DNA from: G963676655 sp963676655
GTDB taxonomy: Bacteria > Verrucomicrobiota > Lentisphaeria > Victivallales > Victivallaceae
Direction: 5' to 3'
Length of the DNA stretch: 64,000 nt
Assembly (NCBI GenBank): GCA_963676655.2
Contig: CAXXKX010000003.1
Location: forward strand, 1,612,001-1,676,000
The first letter of the stretch is position 1, and every line of letters begins with the position of its first letter. The position numbers and the translations under genes were made by a program. A model generated the notes under the pieces. That model was not told the DNA's origin. It ran no database searches and was given only the letters and a program-made list of their open reading frames with translations. Shown here piece by piece: positions 50,849 to 60,777 of this stretch.

Positions 50849-51937
50849 TTATTTTTTGCTGGTTTCTTCCTCAGCCGGCGTTTCGCCCGCTTCCTTTTCA
50901 TCCACTTCCTTCGGAGGATTGATTTTTTCGACAATCTGGGTCAAAATACGCTGCTGGAGATCTGTATCCGCTTTGATGAGATCCTTGGTCTGCTCGCGTC
51001 CCTGAGCCAATTGCTCCCCGTCAAAGGCGAACCAGGAACCGCGTTTTTCAACAACCCCCAGATCAGTAGCCACGTCAAGAATTGAACCGGAACGGGAAAT
51101 TCCCTCATTGTAGTTGATATCAAATTCAGCAATCCGGAACGGCGGGGCCATCTTGTTTTTCAGGACTTTCACCCGGGTGCGGTTTCCGGTAATTTCCCCT
51201 GAGGCATCCTTGATGACGCCAACTTTACGAATATCCATGCGGATGGAACTGTAAAATTTAAGCGCATTCCCACCAGTGGTGGTTTCCGGGTTACCGAACA
51301 TTACACCGATCTTCTCACGAATCTGGTTGGTAAAGATAACGCAAGTACGGCTGCGGCTGGCCGCTCCGGTCAGCTTACGCAAAGCCTGAGACATCAAACG
51401 AGCCTGCAAACCAACATGGGAATCGCCCATCTGCCCTTCAAGTTCAGCCCGCGGCACCAACGCGGCAACTGAGTCGACCACCAATACGTCGATTGAATTA
51501 CTGTGAACCAGCATATCGGTTATATTCAGTGCATCTTCTCCGCAATCCGGCTGAGAAATCAGCAGGTCTTTTGTATTAACACCGATTTTTTCAGCATAAA
51601 CCGGATCGATTGCGTGTTCCGCGTCGATGATCGCACAGGTTCCGCCGGCCCGCTGGGCATTGGCTATAACGTGCAGACACAAAGTCGTTTTACCGGATGA
51701 TTCCGGACCGAATATCTCGACGATACGGCCGCGGGGCAAGCCGCGAATACCAAGCGCCAGGTCCAGAGACAGAGCTCCGGTACTGATAACCGGCACATCC
51801 GGCCTGGCCGCATCGTCACCAAGACGCATAATTGAGCCTTTACCAAAGCTTTTTTCAATTTGATTAAGTACAACATCAAGGCTCGCGTCCTTGGGTATGG
51901 AATTCTGGTTTTTAGAAGCACTCTTAAAAGCAGCCAT
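50849..51937 (-). CDS. recA: RecA recombinase
   Basis: 362 residues, normal length. Walker A GPESSGKTT near residue 75, Walker B IDVLVVDSVAALVP, L2-region GNALKFYSSIRMDIRK and DLLISQPDCGEDALNI are as in the family. The acidic tail (EAGETPAEEETSKK) is present. Binds single-stranded DNA and ATP for recombination and repair. AGGAG precedes the ATG. Its promoter overlaps the end of the gyrB terminator. Confidence 0.98.
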   Translation of the reverse strand: MAAFKSASKNQNSIPKDASLDVVLNQIEKSFGKGSIMRLGDDAARPDVPVISTGALSLDLALGIRGLPRGRIVEIFGPESSGKTTLCLHVIANAQRAGGTCAIIDAEHAIDPVYAEKIGVNTKDLLISQPDCGEDALNITDMLVHSNSIDVLVVDSVAALVPRAELEGQMGDSHVGLQARLMSQALRKLTGAASRSRTCVIFTNQIREKIGVMFGNPETTTGGNALKFYSSIRMDIRKVGVIKDASGEITGNRTRVKVLKNKMAPPFRIAEFDINYNEGISRSGSILDVATDLGVVEKRGSWFAFDGEQLAQGREQTKDLIKADTDLQQRILTQIVEKINPPKEVDEKEAGETPAEEETSKK

Positions 51938-51951
51938 AACAGGTTTCTCCT

Positions 51952-51979
51952 ATTTTAATAATATCAGATCGTTTGTCAA
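51952..51979 (-). promoter_or_regulatory. recA promoter candidate
   Basis: Minus strand: TTGACA (51979-51974), a 16-base spacer, TAAAAT (51957-51952). The -35 box begins within the T-run of the gyrB terminator. I see no CTGT-N8-ACAG or GAAC-N4-GTTC box between gyrB and recA. Confidence 0.6.
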
Positions 51980-51981
51980 AA

Positions 51982-52015
51982 AACTGAGCGGGGCGGATTT
52001 ACCGCCCCGGCAGTT
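51982..52015 (-). terminator. Intrinsic terminator after gyrB
   Basis: GGGGCGG / CCGCCCC with a 5-base loop, extended at the base by AACTG/CAGTT, then a T-run on the minus strand. It separates gyrB from recA. Confidence 0.9.
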
Positions 52016-52024
52016 GTAAAATTT

Positions 52025-54544
52025 TTAAATATCCAGGTCTTTAACACTGGCGGCATATTTTTCAATATAGTTGCGGCGCGGCTCGACAATATCCCCCATC
52101 AGCAGAGTGAACATTTTTTCCGCGATAACCGCGTCTTCCATCGTTACCTTGATCATTTTGCGGGATGCCGGGTCCATTGTGGTTTCCCAAAGCTGTTCCG
52201 CATTCATTTCACCAAGACCTTTGTAACGTTGGATGTAAAGCCCCTGCCGCCCATTATCCTTAACCGCTTCGAAAAGGTCCTGCAGGGATTTTAATTCAAT
52301 TTCTTTGGAAGATTGTTTAACGGTAAAGATGGTGTTCTGTCCTGAAAAGATATTATTTACATCAACATTAAGCCCTTGCAATTTAACGTTTATCGCTGCG
52401 CAATTTTTAGCTTCCATTACATTGACAACTTCAATATTCTGGTTCATTGATGGTTCTTCTTCACCTTCAAAAGAATCAGGTTCACCAAGCGCGTCGGATT
52501 TCATTTTAGCCAACTCTTCCTCTGTAGGCGCCAGCCGCGCTTCGGCAGCTTCAATAACTTCAGCTTCCTCCTGGTCGCTATAAACATAATGTTCTGTTAT
52601 GATACCATCCCGTTCACGCACAATCACCTTGGCAATCGGGAATTTTCCTTCTACATTCACTTTGTTGAAATAATCTTCTGGTTCTATTCCGACACGATGA
52701 AGTCCTTCACAGGAATGCAGCACATCAATAAACGCGTCGGTCATTGCATTTATCTGTTCTGCCGTAAGCTGTTCGTTTGAACTGTCAACTATTTCGATAT
52801 CATCAGAACCAAGCTCGATCAGATAATTATCCAATTCCTCTTCTGTTTCAATATAGCGGCCCTTTTTACGACGTCGCACCTGAAACAGAGGCGGTTTGGC
52901 AATATAGACATAACCCGCTTCAATCAACGGAGTCATCTGACGATAAAAGAACGTCAACAACAACGTTCTAATATGCGAACCGTCAACGTCAGCGTCCGTC
53001 ATGATTACAATGCGGTGATAACGTGATTTCTGAACATCAAAATCATCACTGCCAATACCACAGCCGATAGCGGCTACCAGTGATTGGATTTCCTTGTTCT
53101 GGAGAACTTTATCCAGTCGGGCTTTTTCAACGTTAAGCAATTTACCGCGAATCGGCAGAATCGCCTGGAAAGAGCTGTCCCGGCCCTGCTTGGCGGAACC
53201 GCCGGCAGAGTCACCTTCCACGATATACAATTCGCATTTTTCCGGATCACGGTTGGAACAATCAGCCAGTTTCCCGGGTAGAGAAAATCCATCGAGAGCA
53301 CCTTTGCGCTGGACCAGATCACGGGCTTTACGCGCCGCTTCACGCGCACGGGCCGCGGTCATTGATTTGGCAATAACCTCTTTTGCCGTAGCAGGATTTT
53401 CTTCAAAGAAGGTACTAAGGCCTTCATAAACGATTGAGTCGACAATCCCTCGTACCTCACCATTACCAAGTTTTGTCTTGGTCTGCCCTTCAAACTGCGG
53501 ATCGCGTATTTTCACGCTGATGACAGCGGCAAGACCTTCACGAACATCATTTCCGGTCATGCCTTTTTCATTTTTCAGCATTTTGTTATTTTTAGCATAG
53601 GTATTAATGGAACGCGTCAGCGCCCCCTGGAACCCGGAGAGGTGAGTTCCTCCTTCAAACGTGTTAATGTTATTGGCATAACTGAAAATGTTTTCCGCAA
53701 ACCCGTCGTTATACTGCATGGCTACTTCGACTTCAATATCTTCCTTTTCACGATGGAAATAGATTACCTCAGAGTGAAGCGCCTGTTTGTTCTCATTAAG
53801 CATTTCAACAAACTCACAGATCCCACCCTCGTAATAAAAGACCTCCCGACGGCCCTTGTCTTTTTCCAGCCCGTCTTCCTGGGGCCTTTCATCGGTAAGT
53901 GTTATGGTAATTCCACGGTTGAGGAACGCCAGTTCACGAAGCCGTTTGGCCAGAATGTCCCAAACGTAAATAGTATCCGGAAAAATCTGAGCGTCAGGCT
54001 TAAAAGTAATGTGGGTTCCTGTCTTGTCAGTAGCCCGGGTTTTGGTCAGCTGGCTTGAAGTAGCTCCGCGTTCAAATGCGATGTGATGGACATAACCGTC
54101 CCGGTGAACTTCAACTTCCAGCCATTCACTCAACGCGTTTACACAGGAAACCCCGACCCCATGAAGACCGCCGGACACCTTATATGCGTCATGATCAAAC
54201 TTACCGCCGGCATGGAGTACGGTCATAACAACTTCTACTGCCGGTTTTCCTTCGCCTTCATGCATATCAATCGGAACACCGCGACCATCGTCGGCAACGG
54301 AAATACTATTATCATGATGAATGGTTACTGTGACTTCTGTCGCATATCCGGCCAACGCTTCATCAATACTGTTGTCAACAACTTCATAAACCAAGTGGTG
54401 CAGACCGCGCTGTCCGGTATCGCCAATATACATACTCGGCCGCAAGCGAACCGCTTCCAATCCTTCCAAAACAGTAATTTGCCCTGCTCCGTATTCTTGA
54501 CTCTTCCCCTTGTTGGTATTTTCAACATTTTCAACTTCAGACAT
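52025..54544 (-). CDS. gyrB: DNA gyrase subunit B
   Basis: 839 residues. ATPase domain with VYEVVDNSIDEALAG, DDGRGVPIDMHEGEGKPAVEVVMTVLHAGGKFD and GGLHGVGVSCVNALSE; TOPRIM with YIVEGDSAGGSAKQGRD and IMTDADVDGSHIRTLLLTFFYR. The C-terminal QRYKGLGEMNAEQLWETTMDP is diagnostic of GyrB rather than ParE. The extra length lies in the insert before QRYKGLGE, as in Gram-negative GyrB. AGGAG precedes ATG 54544. Confidence 0.97.
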   Translation of the reverse strand: MSEVENVENTNKGKSQEYGAGQITVLEGLEAVRLRPSMYIGDTGQRGLHHLVYEVVDNSIDEALAGYATEVTVTIHHDNSISVADDGRGVPIDMHEGEGKPAVEVVMTVLHAGGKFDHDAYKVSGGLHGVGVSCVNALSEWLEVEVHRDGYVHHIAFERGATSSQLTKTRATDKTGTHITFKPDAQIFPDTIYVWDILAKRLRELAFLNRGITITLTDERPQEDGLEKDKGRREVFYYEGGICEFVEMLNENKQALHSEVIYFHREKEDIEVEVAMQYNDGFAENIFSYANNINTFEGGTHLSGFQGALTRSINTYAKNNKMLKNEKGMTGNDVREGLAAVISVKIRDPQFEGQTKTKLGNGEVRGIVDSIVYEGLSTFFEENPATAKEVIAKSMTAARAREAARKARDLVQRKGALDGFSLPGKLADCSNRDPEKCELYIVEGDSAGGSAKQGRDSSFQAILPIRGKLLNVEKARLDKVLQNKEIQSLVAAIGCGIGSDDFDVQKSRYHRIVIMTDADVDGSHIRTLLLTFFYRQMTPLIEAGYVYIAKPPLFQVRRRKKGRYIETEEELDNYLIELGSDDIEIVDSSNEQLTAEQINAMTDAFIDVLHSCEGLHRVGIEPEDYFNKVNVEGKFPIAKVIVRERDGIITEHYVYSDQEEAEVIEAAEARLAPTEEELAKMKSDALGEPDSFEGEEEPSMNQNIEVVNVMEAKNCAAINVKLQGLNVDVNNIFSGQNTIFTVKQSSKEIELKSLQDLFEAVKDNGRQGLYIQRYKGLGEMNAEQLWETTMDPASRKMIKVTMEDAVIAEKMFTLLMGDIVEPRRNYIEKYAASVKDLDI

Positions 54545-54791
54545 AGGCTGTTTTACTCCTGCAGGTTATATTAATATACTATTATTGCATACTGTTACTT
54601 ACTCTTATAAATACATTAGATTAAACTTAACACAAAATAGTTATTTTTCCAGTAGAAAACCGAGTTTTTTGACGGTTTCTCAGGAGATATTTCCCACCCC
54701 GGTTGAAAAACCCTTTTTTTTTATTCAAAAGAGTATAAAGAACAGCTCTTTCATTAACCGGAAAAAGGAAATCAGAACTTAGCAGGCAGGG
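54545..54791. other. Intergenic region upstream of gyrB
   Basis: AT-rich. Contains GGAG before gyrB and a small GGTT/AACC hairpin followed by T9 on the plus strand (54700-54722), which faces no plus-strand gene. A gyrB promoter was not clearly resolved. Confidence 0.45.
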
Positions 54792-56870
54792 TTATTTTAT
54801 TTCAATCTGGAAGACGCCGTCCCAATCAGCCGGAGGAGGATTGGTAATGAAATTTTCGCATCTTTCGATATACAGCTTAATACTCAAATCTTCCGGGTGA
54901 TTATATTGCTGCTGCTCAAAAAGATCAAAAGCGGATTGAAATTCGCGTTTTCTGTAAAGTTGCACTCCTTTTTCAAAGTCATGGATGAAAGCAATTTTTT
55001 CCTGCTCAACCGGCACATCAATATCATCAATCAGTTCATATATCTTGATCCCGCGTTTTTTACCTTTAACTGCAACGGTATCAAGCTGGCGGAATAAAAA
55101 TTTGTCAGCCGTTTTACGATAAGTTGTTTCACTGACAATAATTGAGGTTCCGTAAATTTTATTGACGCCTTCGAGACGACTGGCCAGATTTACACAATCC
55201 CCCATAGCGGTATAATTCATGCGATCCTCTGAGCCGAGATTTCCGACAACGGAAATGCCTGAATGAAGACCTATCCTGGTGTAGAATGGCGGTTTGTTTT
55301 CCTTTATCCATCCTTCATTCATCACCGCAATAATGTTACGGCATCCAACTGCGGCCCGACACGCAAGTTCTGCATGATTATCCTGCTTGACAGGAGCACC
55401 CCAAAACGCCATAATGGAATCCCCTATATATTTATCCACAGTACCCCGGTGTTCCTGAATATAATAAGTCATCGCATTCAAATATTCCGACAAATGCAAC
55501 ATAAGTTCCTGTGGAGTAAAATTTTCCGATAAAGGAGTAAAATCTTTTATATCAGAGAAAAACAAGGTTATTTCACGATTTTCTCCACCCAGTTCCACTT
55601 CCTGTCCCGAGCCGATCAATTCCCGTACAAGGGATGAAGGCACGTATTTCTGAAATGCCCTTAATCCCCGTTTCATTGATTCTATGGCTTCCGCCATCTG
55701 ATATACTTCAGCAACATAAGTCTTTATTTTCAGGTCATGGCTGAGGTCGAAATCTTTAATTTTGACAGTCTCCTGAGTAAGTTCCGTCAACGGACGCGAG
55801 ACTAGATTGGAAAAAAAGACCATCATAAAAATACCGCAAACCAGAGCAATCAACGAAACAATCATTGAGATAGTGGTGGTACTCTCAAGCGATCCGGTAA
55901 AATCTTTTTCCGGAGCAACCATAATCAACTTCCAGCGGTCCCCGGTTATTTTCGGAAAATTCATATATGAAGCAAGATACTTTTTCCCCTTACAGATAAA
56001 ATCAAAGCGTTCAAGTTTGTTGATCATATAGAGAACATATGAGCGCGTAAGCCATTTATTATCAAGTTGATCAATTCTGGCCGCAGTTAATTTTCCCTGT
56101 TTGTTGATAATCGCGCGTTCCGGGTTTGTACAGGCAATTATCACGCCTCTGGAATTGATGATAAGCGACTCTGCATTCTGACTTATACTTGCGCTCTTCA
56201 AATATTCTGACAACTCTTCAAGAGTAATATCAAAGCCTAAAACCCCCGCAACTTTACCTTTTTCATTAATTATCGGATAAGATGCGCTAATACCCGGTTT
56301 CTTATCTTTATCGAAAAAATATAAAACACTCCAGCTTAATGCCTTATCTTCAACCGCATTTTTAAACCACGTCTGTTGCCGGGGGTCGTATTTCAGTTCA
56401 GTGGAAATATTCGTTTTAATGACCTTGCCATCCAGATTACGATATTTCCAAATGACTTTGTGCTGCTTCTGCCGACGGTCAATAATTTTGGTTGCCAGGG
56501 TTTTGTCCGGCATTTTCTTTATCATTAAATAATTACCATCTTTATCACCAAAATTAAACATCGCCAATTGCGGATATTCCTTGATGAAATCAATCCCCAT
56601 TGTTTCCACTTTCGACCAGTTTTCAAATGAAACAATGTCTTTACTAATAAGGCTTGAAGCAACCAGAGAGAGTTTTCCGGCCGGATTCAAATAACTCCTG
56701 GTCCGGTCAATACAATATCTGCTGCCGGTATTAATAGCAGCTTTTGACTGCAACAGAAAGACTTTTGAATTATTGCTGTAAGAATATAGAAGAATGAAAG
56801 CAACGGTTGAAACAAGAACAAAAATAAAAATAGAGAGGATGTTGAACCTCAGTGGAAAATTTATTTTCAT
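54792..56870 (-). CDS. Cache-domain class III adenylate/guanylate cyclase, copy 1
   Basis: About 692 residues; ATG 56870 is preferred over the preceding TTG. One membrane helix (LSIFIFVLVSTVAFILLYSYS), a large periplasmic dCache-like sensor (about 40-320; SWSVLYFFDKDKKPGISASYPIINEKGKVAGVLGFDITLEELSEYL), a second helix, a HAMP-like linker with LTQETVKIKDFDLSH, and the catalytic domain (FFSDIKDFTPLSE, KYIGDSIMAFWGAP, RIGLHSGISVVGNLGSEDRMNYTAMGDCVNLASRLEGVNKIYGT). Both metal-binding Asp residues are present. Makes a cyclic nucleotide in response to an outside ligand. Tandem paralogue of the next gene. Confidence 0.93.
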   Translation of the reverse strand: MKINFPLRFNILSIFIFVLVSTVAFILLYSYSNNSKVFLLQSKAAINTGSRYCIDRTRSYLNPAGKLSLVASSLISKDIVSFENWSKVETMGIDFIKEYPQLAMFNFGDKDGNYLMIKKMPDKTLATKIIDRRQKQHKVIWKYRNLDGKVIKTNISTELKYDPRQQTWFKNAVEDKALSWSVLYFFDKDKKPGISASYPIINEKGKVAGVLGFDITLEELSEYLKSASISQNAESLIINSRGVIIACTNPERAIINKQGKLTAARIDQLDNKWLTRSYVLYMINKLERFDFICKGKKYLASYMNFPKITGDRWKLIMVAPEKDFTGSLESTTTISMIVSLIALVCGIFMMVFFSNLVSRPLTELTQETVKIKDFDLSHDLKIKTYVAEVYQMAEAIESMKRGLRAFQKYVPSSLVRELIGSGQEVELGGENREITLFFSDIKDFTPLSENFTPQELMLHLSEYLNAMTYYIQEHRGTVDKYIGDSIMAFWGAPVKQDNHAELACRAAVGCRNIIAVMNEGWIKENKPPFYTRIGLHSGISVVGNLGSEDRMNYTAMGDCVNLASRLEGVNKIYGTSIIVSETTYRKTADKFLFRQLDTVAVKGKKRGIKIYELIDDIDVPVEQEKIAFIHDFEKGVQLYRKREFQSAFDLFEQQQYNHPEDLSIKLYIERCENFITNPPPADWDGVFQIEIK

Positions 56871-56976
56871 CAACTCAACCTGGTTTATGTTTACATTAAA
56901 ATCGAATTTAAATCTACCACCTCTATTGTAAAAATCAATCTGATTATTAGCAAATGATTAGTAATCAACAGCCTTT

Positions 56977-59061
56977 TTATTTTGTCTTTATCTGGTAGAC
57001 TCCATCCCAATCAGTCGGAGGCGGAGTAATTACAAAGTTCCGACATCTCTCCTGGTATAATTTAAGACAGCGGTCATCCTGTCTGGACTTCGCCAATTCC
57101 ACAAAAAGATCACAGGCCCGGGAAAATTCCCGGTCGCGGTAAAACTTAACCGCGCGTCCGAAATCATTGATAAAAGTCAACTCTTCTGGCGAAAGTTCCA
57201 CGCCGGCCTCTTCGACCAATTCATAAATCCTGATGCCGTTTTTTTTGCCCTTAACCGCGACATAGTCGAGTTCACGAAAAATAAATTTATCCTTGGCCTT
57301 AAGATAGGTATCTTCACTGACAATGATCGTCGTTCCATAAATTTTATTTACCCCTTCAAGCCTGCTGGCAAGATTAACCGAATCACCCATCGCGGTATAG
57401 TTCATCCGGTCAGCTGAACCGAGATTTCCGACAACTGCATTACCGGTATGCAGGCCGATCCGGGTATGCAACGGCTTTTTGCCGTCTTTGATCCATTGTT
57501 CTTTCAGACAATCGGTAATCCGGCGGCAACCGATAGCGGTCCGACAGGCCAATTCTGCGTGGTTATCCATGAGTTGCGGCGCATTCCAGAACGCCATTAT
57601 TGAATCACCGATAAATTTATCCACTGTTCCACGATTATCCTGAATGAACGCAGTCATTCGGGTTAAATATTCAGATAGGTTAAGCATCAATTCCTGAGGA
57701 GAAAGTTTTTCCGCAAATGGCGTGAACCCCTCGATATCAGAGAAAAAAATAGTTATTTCACGGCTTTCACCGCCGAGTTCCGCTTCATTACCGGATTTAA
57801 TCAAATCACGCACCAGGGCCGACGGAACATATTTTTTGAAAGCCCTGAGACCATTCTTCATGGCTTTGATAGCTTCCGCCATATCGCGTATTTCCTTGAT
57901 GTGTGATTCAATTTCATATTCGTCGCTCAGGTCAAAATCTTTTATTTTCACCGTTTCCAGAGTAAGTTTGGTCATCGGCTGCGAAATTAAATTAGAAAAA
58001 AGAGTCACAAGGACAATTCCTATTAGTAAAATCAAAATCGAAATTATCATCGAAATACGATTATTGGTAACCAGAGTGTCGATAAAGTCACTTTCCGGCA
58101 CAACCATGATTAATTTCCAGTCTTTTCCGATGTCTTTGGGAAAATTCATGAACGAAGCAAGATACCTGTTTCCACCGTAAGAGAAAGTAAGTTTTTCCTG
58201 CTTATCTTTTTGATATAAAGTAAAAGCCTGATCGAGCCATTTAACCCCAAGTTGACTTAATTTTGCCGGAGATAATTTTCCAGAGTTATTGATCACAGCA
58301 CGTTCAGCGTCAACATAAGCGATAACCTCACTTTTTCCATTGATAATTACTGTTCTGGCGTTAGCGCTCACGCTTACCGACTGTAAAAAATGAGAAAGTT
58401 CATCCAGGGTAATATCAAACCCTAATGCCCCGATTGTTTTACCATTCTTATTGAAAACCGGATAAGACGCGCTTATGCCGGGTTTTTTATCGGTAAAGAA
58501 GAAATAGAGATCACTCCAACAAAGTTTTTTATCCTTGAATGCGCTTTTATACCAGGGACGTATCCTGGGGTCATACTTAACATTGGTTGAAGTTTCCGTT
58601 TTGATAATTTTCCCTGCTTTGTCACGGTATTTCCAGGTTACAGTAGGGATTTTTTTACGCCGGTCAATTATCTTGGTCGCCAGGGTTTTATCCGGCATGG
58701 TTTTGATCATCAGAAAATTTCCCTGCGTATCACCAAAATTAAACATCGCCAACTGAGGGTACTGCCCAACCATATCCTTAGCCATCGCTTCGATTTTATT
58801 CCAATCTCCCAGAGAAATGGTATCCTGTTCAAGCAGGCATGAAGCCATAGAGGACAGCTTGGCCGCCGGAGTCAAATAGTCATGGGTTTTATTAACGCAT
58901 GACCGGCCGGCTGACCACATCGCGTTTTCCGACTGTCTTAAAAATGCCTTTGCATTGCGAACATAGGAGAAATAGAGAATAAAGCTGACGGTTGAAACCA
59001 GCAGCATTATGAAAATTGTAAGAATATTGAATCTGAGCGGGACATTCGGCGTTAATCTCAT
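56977..59061 (-). CDS. Cache-domain class III adenylate/guanylate cyclase, copy 2
   Basis: About 694 residues from ATG 59061; a TTG 13 codons earlier lacks a ribosome-binding site, and this start matches the length of copy 1. Same order: helix, dCache-like sensor (LCWSDLYFFFTDKKPGISASYPVFNKNGKTIGALGFDITLDELSHFL), second helix, HAMP-like linker, catalytic domain (FFSDIEGFTPFAEKLSPQELM, DKFIGDSIMAFWNAP, RIGLHTGNAVVGNLGSADRMNYTAMGDSVNLASRLEGVNKIYGT). The sensor is more diverged than the catalytic part, so the pair may read different ligands. It probably arose by tandem duplication. Confidence 0.93.
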   Translation of the reverse strand: MRLTPNVPLRFNILTIFIMLLVSTVSFILYFSYVRNAKAFLRQSENAMWSAGRSCVNKTHDYLTPAAKLSSMASCLLEQDTISLGDWNKIEAMAKDMVGQYPQLAMFNFGDTQGNFLMIKTMPDKTLATKIIDRRKKIPTVTWKYRDKAGKIIKTETSTNVKYDPRIRPWYKSAFKDKKLCWSDLYFFFTDKKPGISASYPVFNKNGKTIGALGFDITLDELSHFLQSVSVSANARTVIINGKSEVIAYVDAERAVINNSGKLSPAKLSQLGVKWLDQAFTLYQKDKQEKLTFSYGGNRYLASFMNFPKDIGKDWKLIMVVPESDFIDTLVTNNRISMIISILILLIGIVLVTLFSNLISQPMTKLTLETVKIKDFDLSDEYEIESHIKEIRDMAEAIKAMKNGLRAFKKYVPSALVRDLIKSGNEAELGGESREITIFFSDIEGFTPFAEKLSPQELMLNLSEYLTRMTAFIQDNRGTVDKFIGDSIMAFWNAPQLMDNHAELACRTAIGCRRITDCLKEQWIKDGKKPLHTRIGLHTGNAVVGNLGSADRMNYTAMGDSVNLASRLEGVNKIYGTTIIVSEDTYLKAKDKFIFRELDYVAVKGKKNGIRIYELVEEAGVELSPEELTFINDFGRAVKFYRDREFSRACDLFVELAKSRQDDRCLKLYQERCRNFVITPPPTDWDGVYQIKTK

Positions 59062-59171
59062 TACAGTACCCGATTTTCTATTATTAACGTAATTTTTCAA
59101 GGAAAACAGTGTTATGTCAGCAATCTATACTGCTGAAAATAATCAAATAATACAGTTTTTTAGACTTATAT

Positions 59172-60113
59172 CTATGTCTGATACTGTTTCACCAAATTCC
59201 GGCAATTACTGATATATTCACGGGCGGAAATAATCCCGAAATGATTTTTTATATCAGCAACAGTTAATTCCGGATCACATGATTCAAGATAAAAGACCGT
59301 ATTTTGCTGATCAAAAACAATTTTAATACGTTCGCCGTAAAATTTATCAATATCAACTATTTTTTCCTGGGTACCATTGCAATCAAAACATTCCCGGTCA
59401 AAATTAATATCGGCACAATAAACCGGGGCACCAAAACCGAAACGCAAAGTTTCATAACGATACCCGCCCTGTGCATACTCTTTTCCGTCAATATCAATAA
59501 TTCTGCTCCAGGCCGGATAAGCCATAGCACAAGTAACCCCAAGCCATTGACACCAGTGGTTCAGCTGACTGCCGCCTGGCCATAATGAAGACATCAGAAA
59601 AAGTCTGGCGCCCGCTGCAGTCTGGTCGAAAAAAGTTTCCTGAAACATTGAATCAAAGCAAATGGCACCACCAATCTCAAGACCGTTCCAGTTCAGCAAG
59701 TCAGTATTTCCGGGAACAACACCCAGTTCCAGTTCTCCGGGGGTCGGAAAACGTTTTCGGTATTCGCCAAGACATTCGCCGGTTTCAGATATCAGGAAAA
59801 AGGAATTATATAATTTTCCATTATTCCAGTTAAAAACCGGAATGGTGACCGCAATTTTATTTTTTTTTGCTGTTTCAATAAGAATTTCACAGTCTTTTTT
59901 CCAATCATGCAGCGCAATATCCGGGATATGCAGATGGTTGGGGTTTCCAGGCCCGTCTCCGCAATAAAGATTAATCGACTCCGGTAAAACCGCTAGTGCC
60001 GCTCCCATACCGGCTGCATGTTTTACCCATTTTGCCGCGTCTTCAAGCTTACCCTCGAAAGAAGAAAAATCTTCAGTTGAAAGTGAAATTACCGCGATTC
60101 GTCTTATATCCAT
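59172..60113 (-). CDS. Carbon-nitrogen hydrolase (nitrilase superfamily)
   Basis: 313 residues, cytoplasmic. Complete Glu-Lys-Cys triad: Glu45 (LPES), Lys120 (YRKRFPTPGELELG), Cys152 (GGAICFDSMFQE). Hydrolyses an amide or carbamoyl compound. GGAATAAAAAATG precedes the start at 60113. It follows the SGNH gene by 37 bases, so the two may be co-transcribed. Substrate not predictable. Confidence 0.9.
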   Translation of the reverse strand: MDIRRIAVISLSTEDFSSFEGKLEDAAKWVKHAAGMGAALAVLPESINLYCGDGPGNPNHLHIPDIALHDWKKDCEILIETAKKNKIAVTIPVFNWNNGKLYNSFFLISETGECLGEYRKRFPTPGELELGVVPGNTDLLNWNGLEIGGAICFDSMFQETFFDQTAAGARLFLMSSLWPGGSQLNHWCQWLGVTCAMAYPAWSRIIDIDGKEYAQGGYRYETLRFGFGAPVYCADINFDRECFDCNGTQEKIVDIDKFYGERIKIVFDQQNTVFYLESCDPELTVADIKNHFGIISAREYISNCRNLVKQYQT

Positions 60114-60150
60114 TTTTTATTCCTCAATTCAAATACAAACAGCGGAAAAT

Positions 60151-60765
60151 TTATTGTGATAAGATTTTTTTTATAAAATCAGCAACCATTTCCGCCTGGA
60201 ATTTTCTTCCATCCTCGTTGTAATGAATAGCATCCGGAGAGAAAAATCCAACCTTTTCAGACATTGGAGTGTACAAATCAAGAATCGGTATATCCAGTGC
60301 CCGGGCAATGCCTCTGGCGGCTTTATTGCGGAGAATCACCCGATCGTTGCGCTCTTCAAATAAATTGAGATCTTCTTTCTTACGAATCGGGGTGGAATTT
60401 CGCCAAACCAGTTCTTTAACACGCGACTTCAGTTCCGTTAATACCGCCTGAAGATGATCTATATAAACCTGATCTTCAATATCAAAGCCGTGCAGCCCGT
60501 TATTAAAAATAACCAGTTCATAGTCTCGTTTACTGAGCATGTAATTGAGTTCTTCCATAAATTCGATATCGCTGACGCATTTTGCCGTTGCCATATAGTC
60601 AATACAAAAATCTTCCTCAATCAATTTATGCACCAGATCCCCATGTCCAACTACAATGGAATCTCCGATCAGCAAAATTCGCGTTTTTTTCAAATCCGGG
60701 GCATTAAACCACCGGAAATTAGTCCATTCAATATTTTCACGAATACTAGTTTTCTTCAAGCTCAT
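60151..60765 (-). CDS. Cytoplasmic SGNH/GDSL hydrolase
   Basis: 204 residues, no signal. Block I ILLIGDSIVVGHG (Ser36), block III-like FNNGLHG (Asn89), and C-terminal SPDAIHYNEDG (Asp178, His181) complete the esterase site. AAAAGGAATAG precedes ATG 60765. A small-molecule or sugar acyl esterase; the substrate is unknown. Just downstream of sppA. Confidence 0.85.
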   Translation of the reverse strand: MSLKKTSIRENIEWTNFRWFNAPDLKKTRILLIGDSIVVGHGDLVHKLIEEDFCIDYMATAKCVSDIEFMEELNYMLSKRDYELVIFNNGLHGFDIEDQVYIDHLQAVLTELKSRVKELVWRNSTPIRKKEDLNLFEERNDRVILRNKAARGIARALDIPILDLYTPMSEKVGFFSPDAIHYNEDGRKFQAEMVADFIKKILSQ

Positions 60766-60777
60766 TTCTATTCCTTT

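Noticed and set aside
54700..54722. GGTT/AACC hairpin with T9 as a terminator
   Set aside because: It points along the plus strand, where no gene ends here; the stem is only 4 bp.
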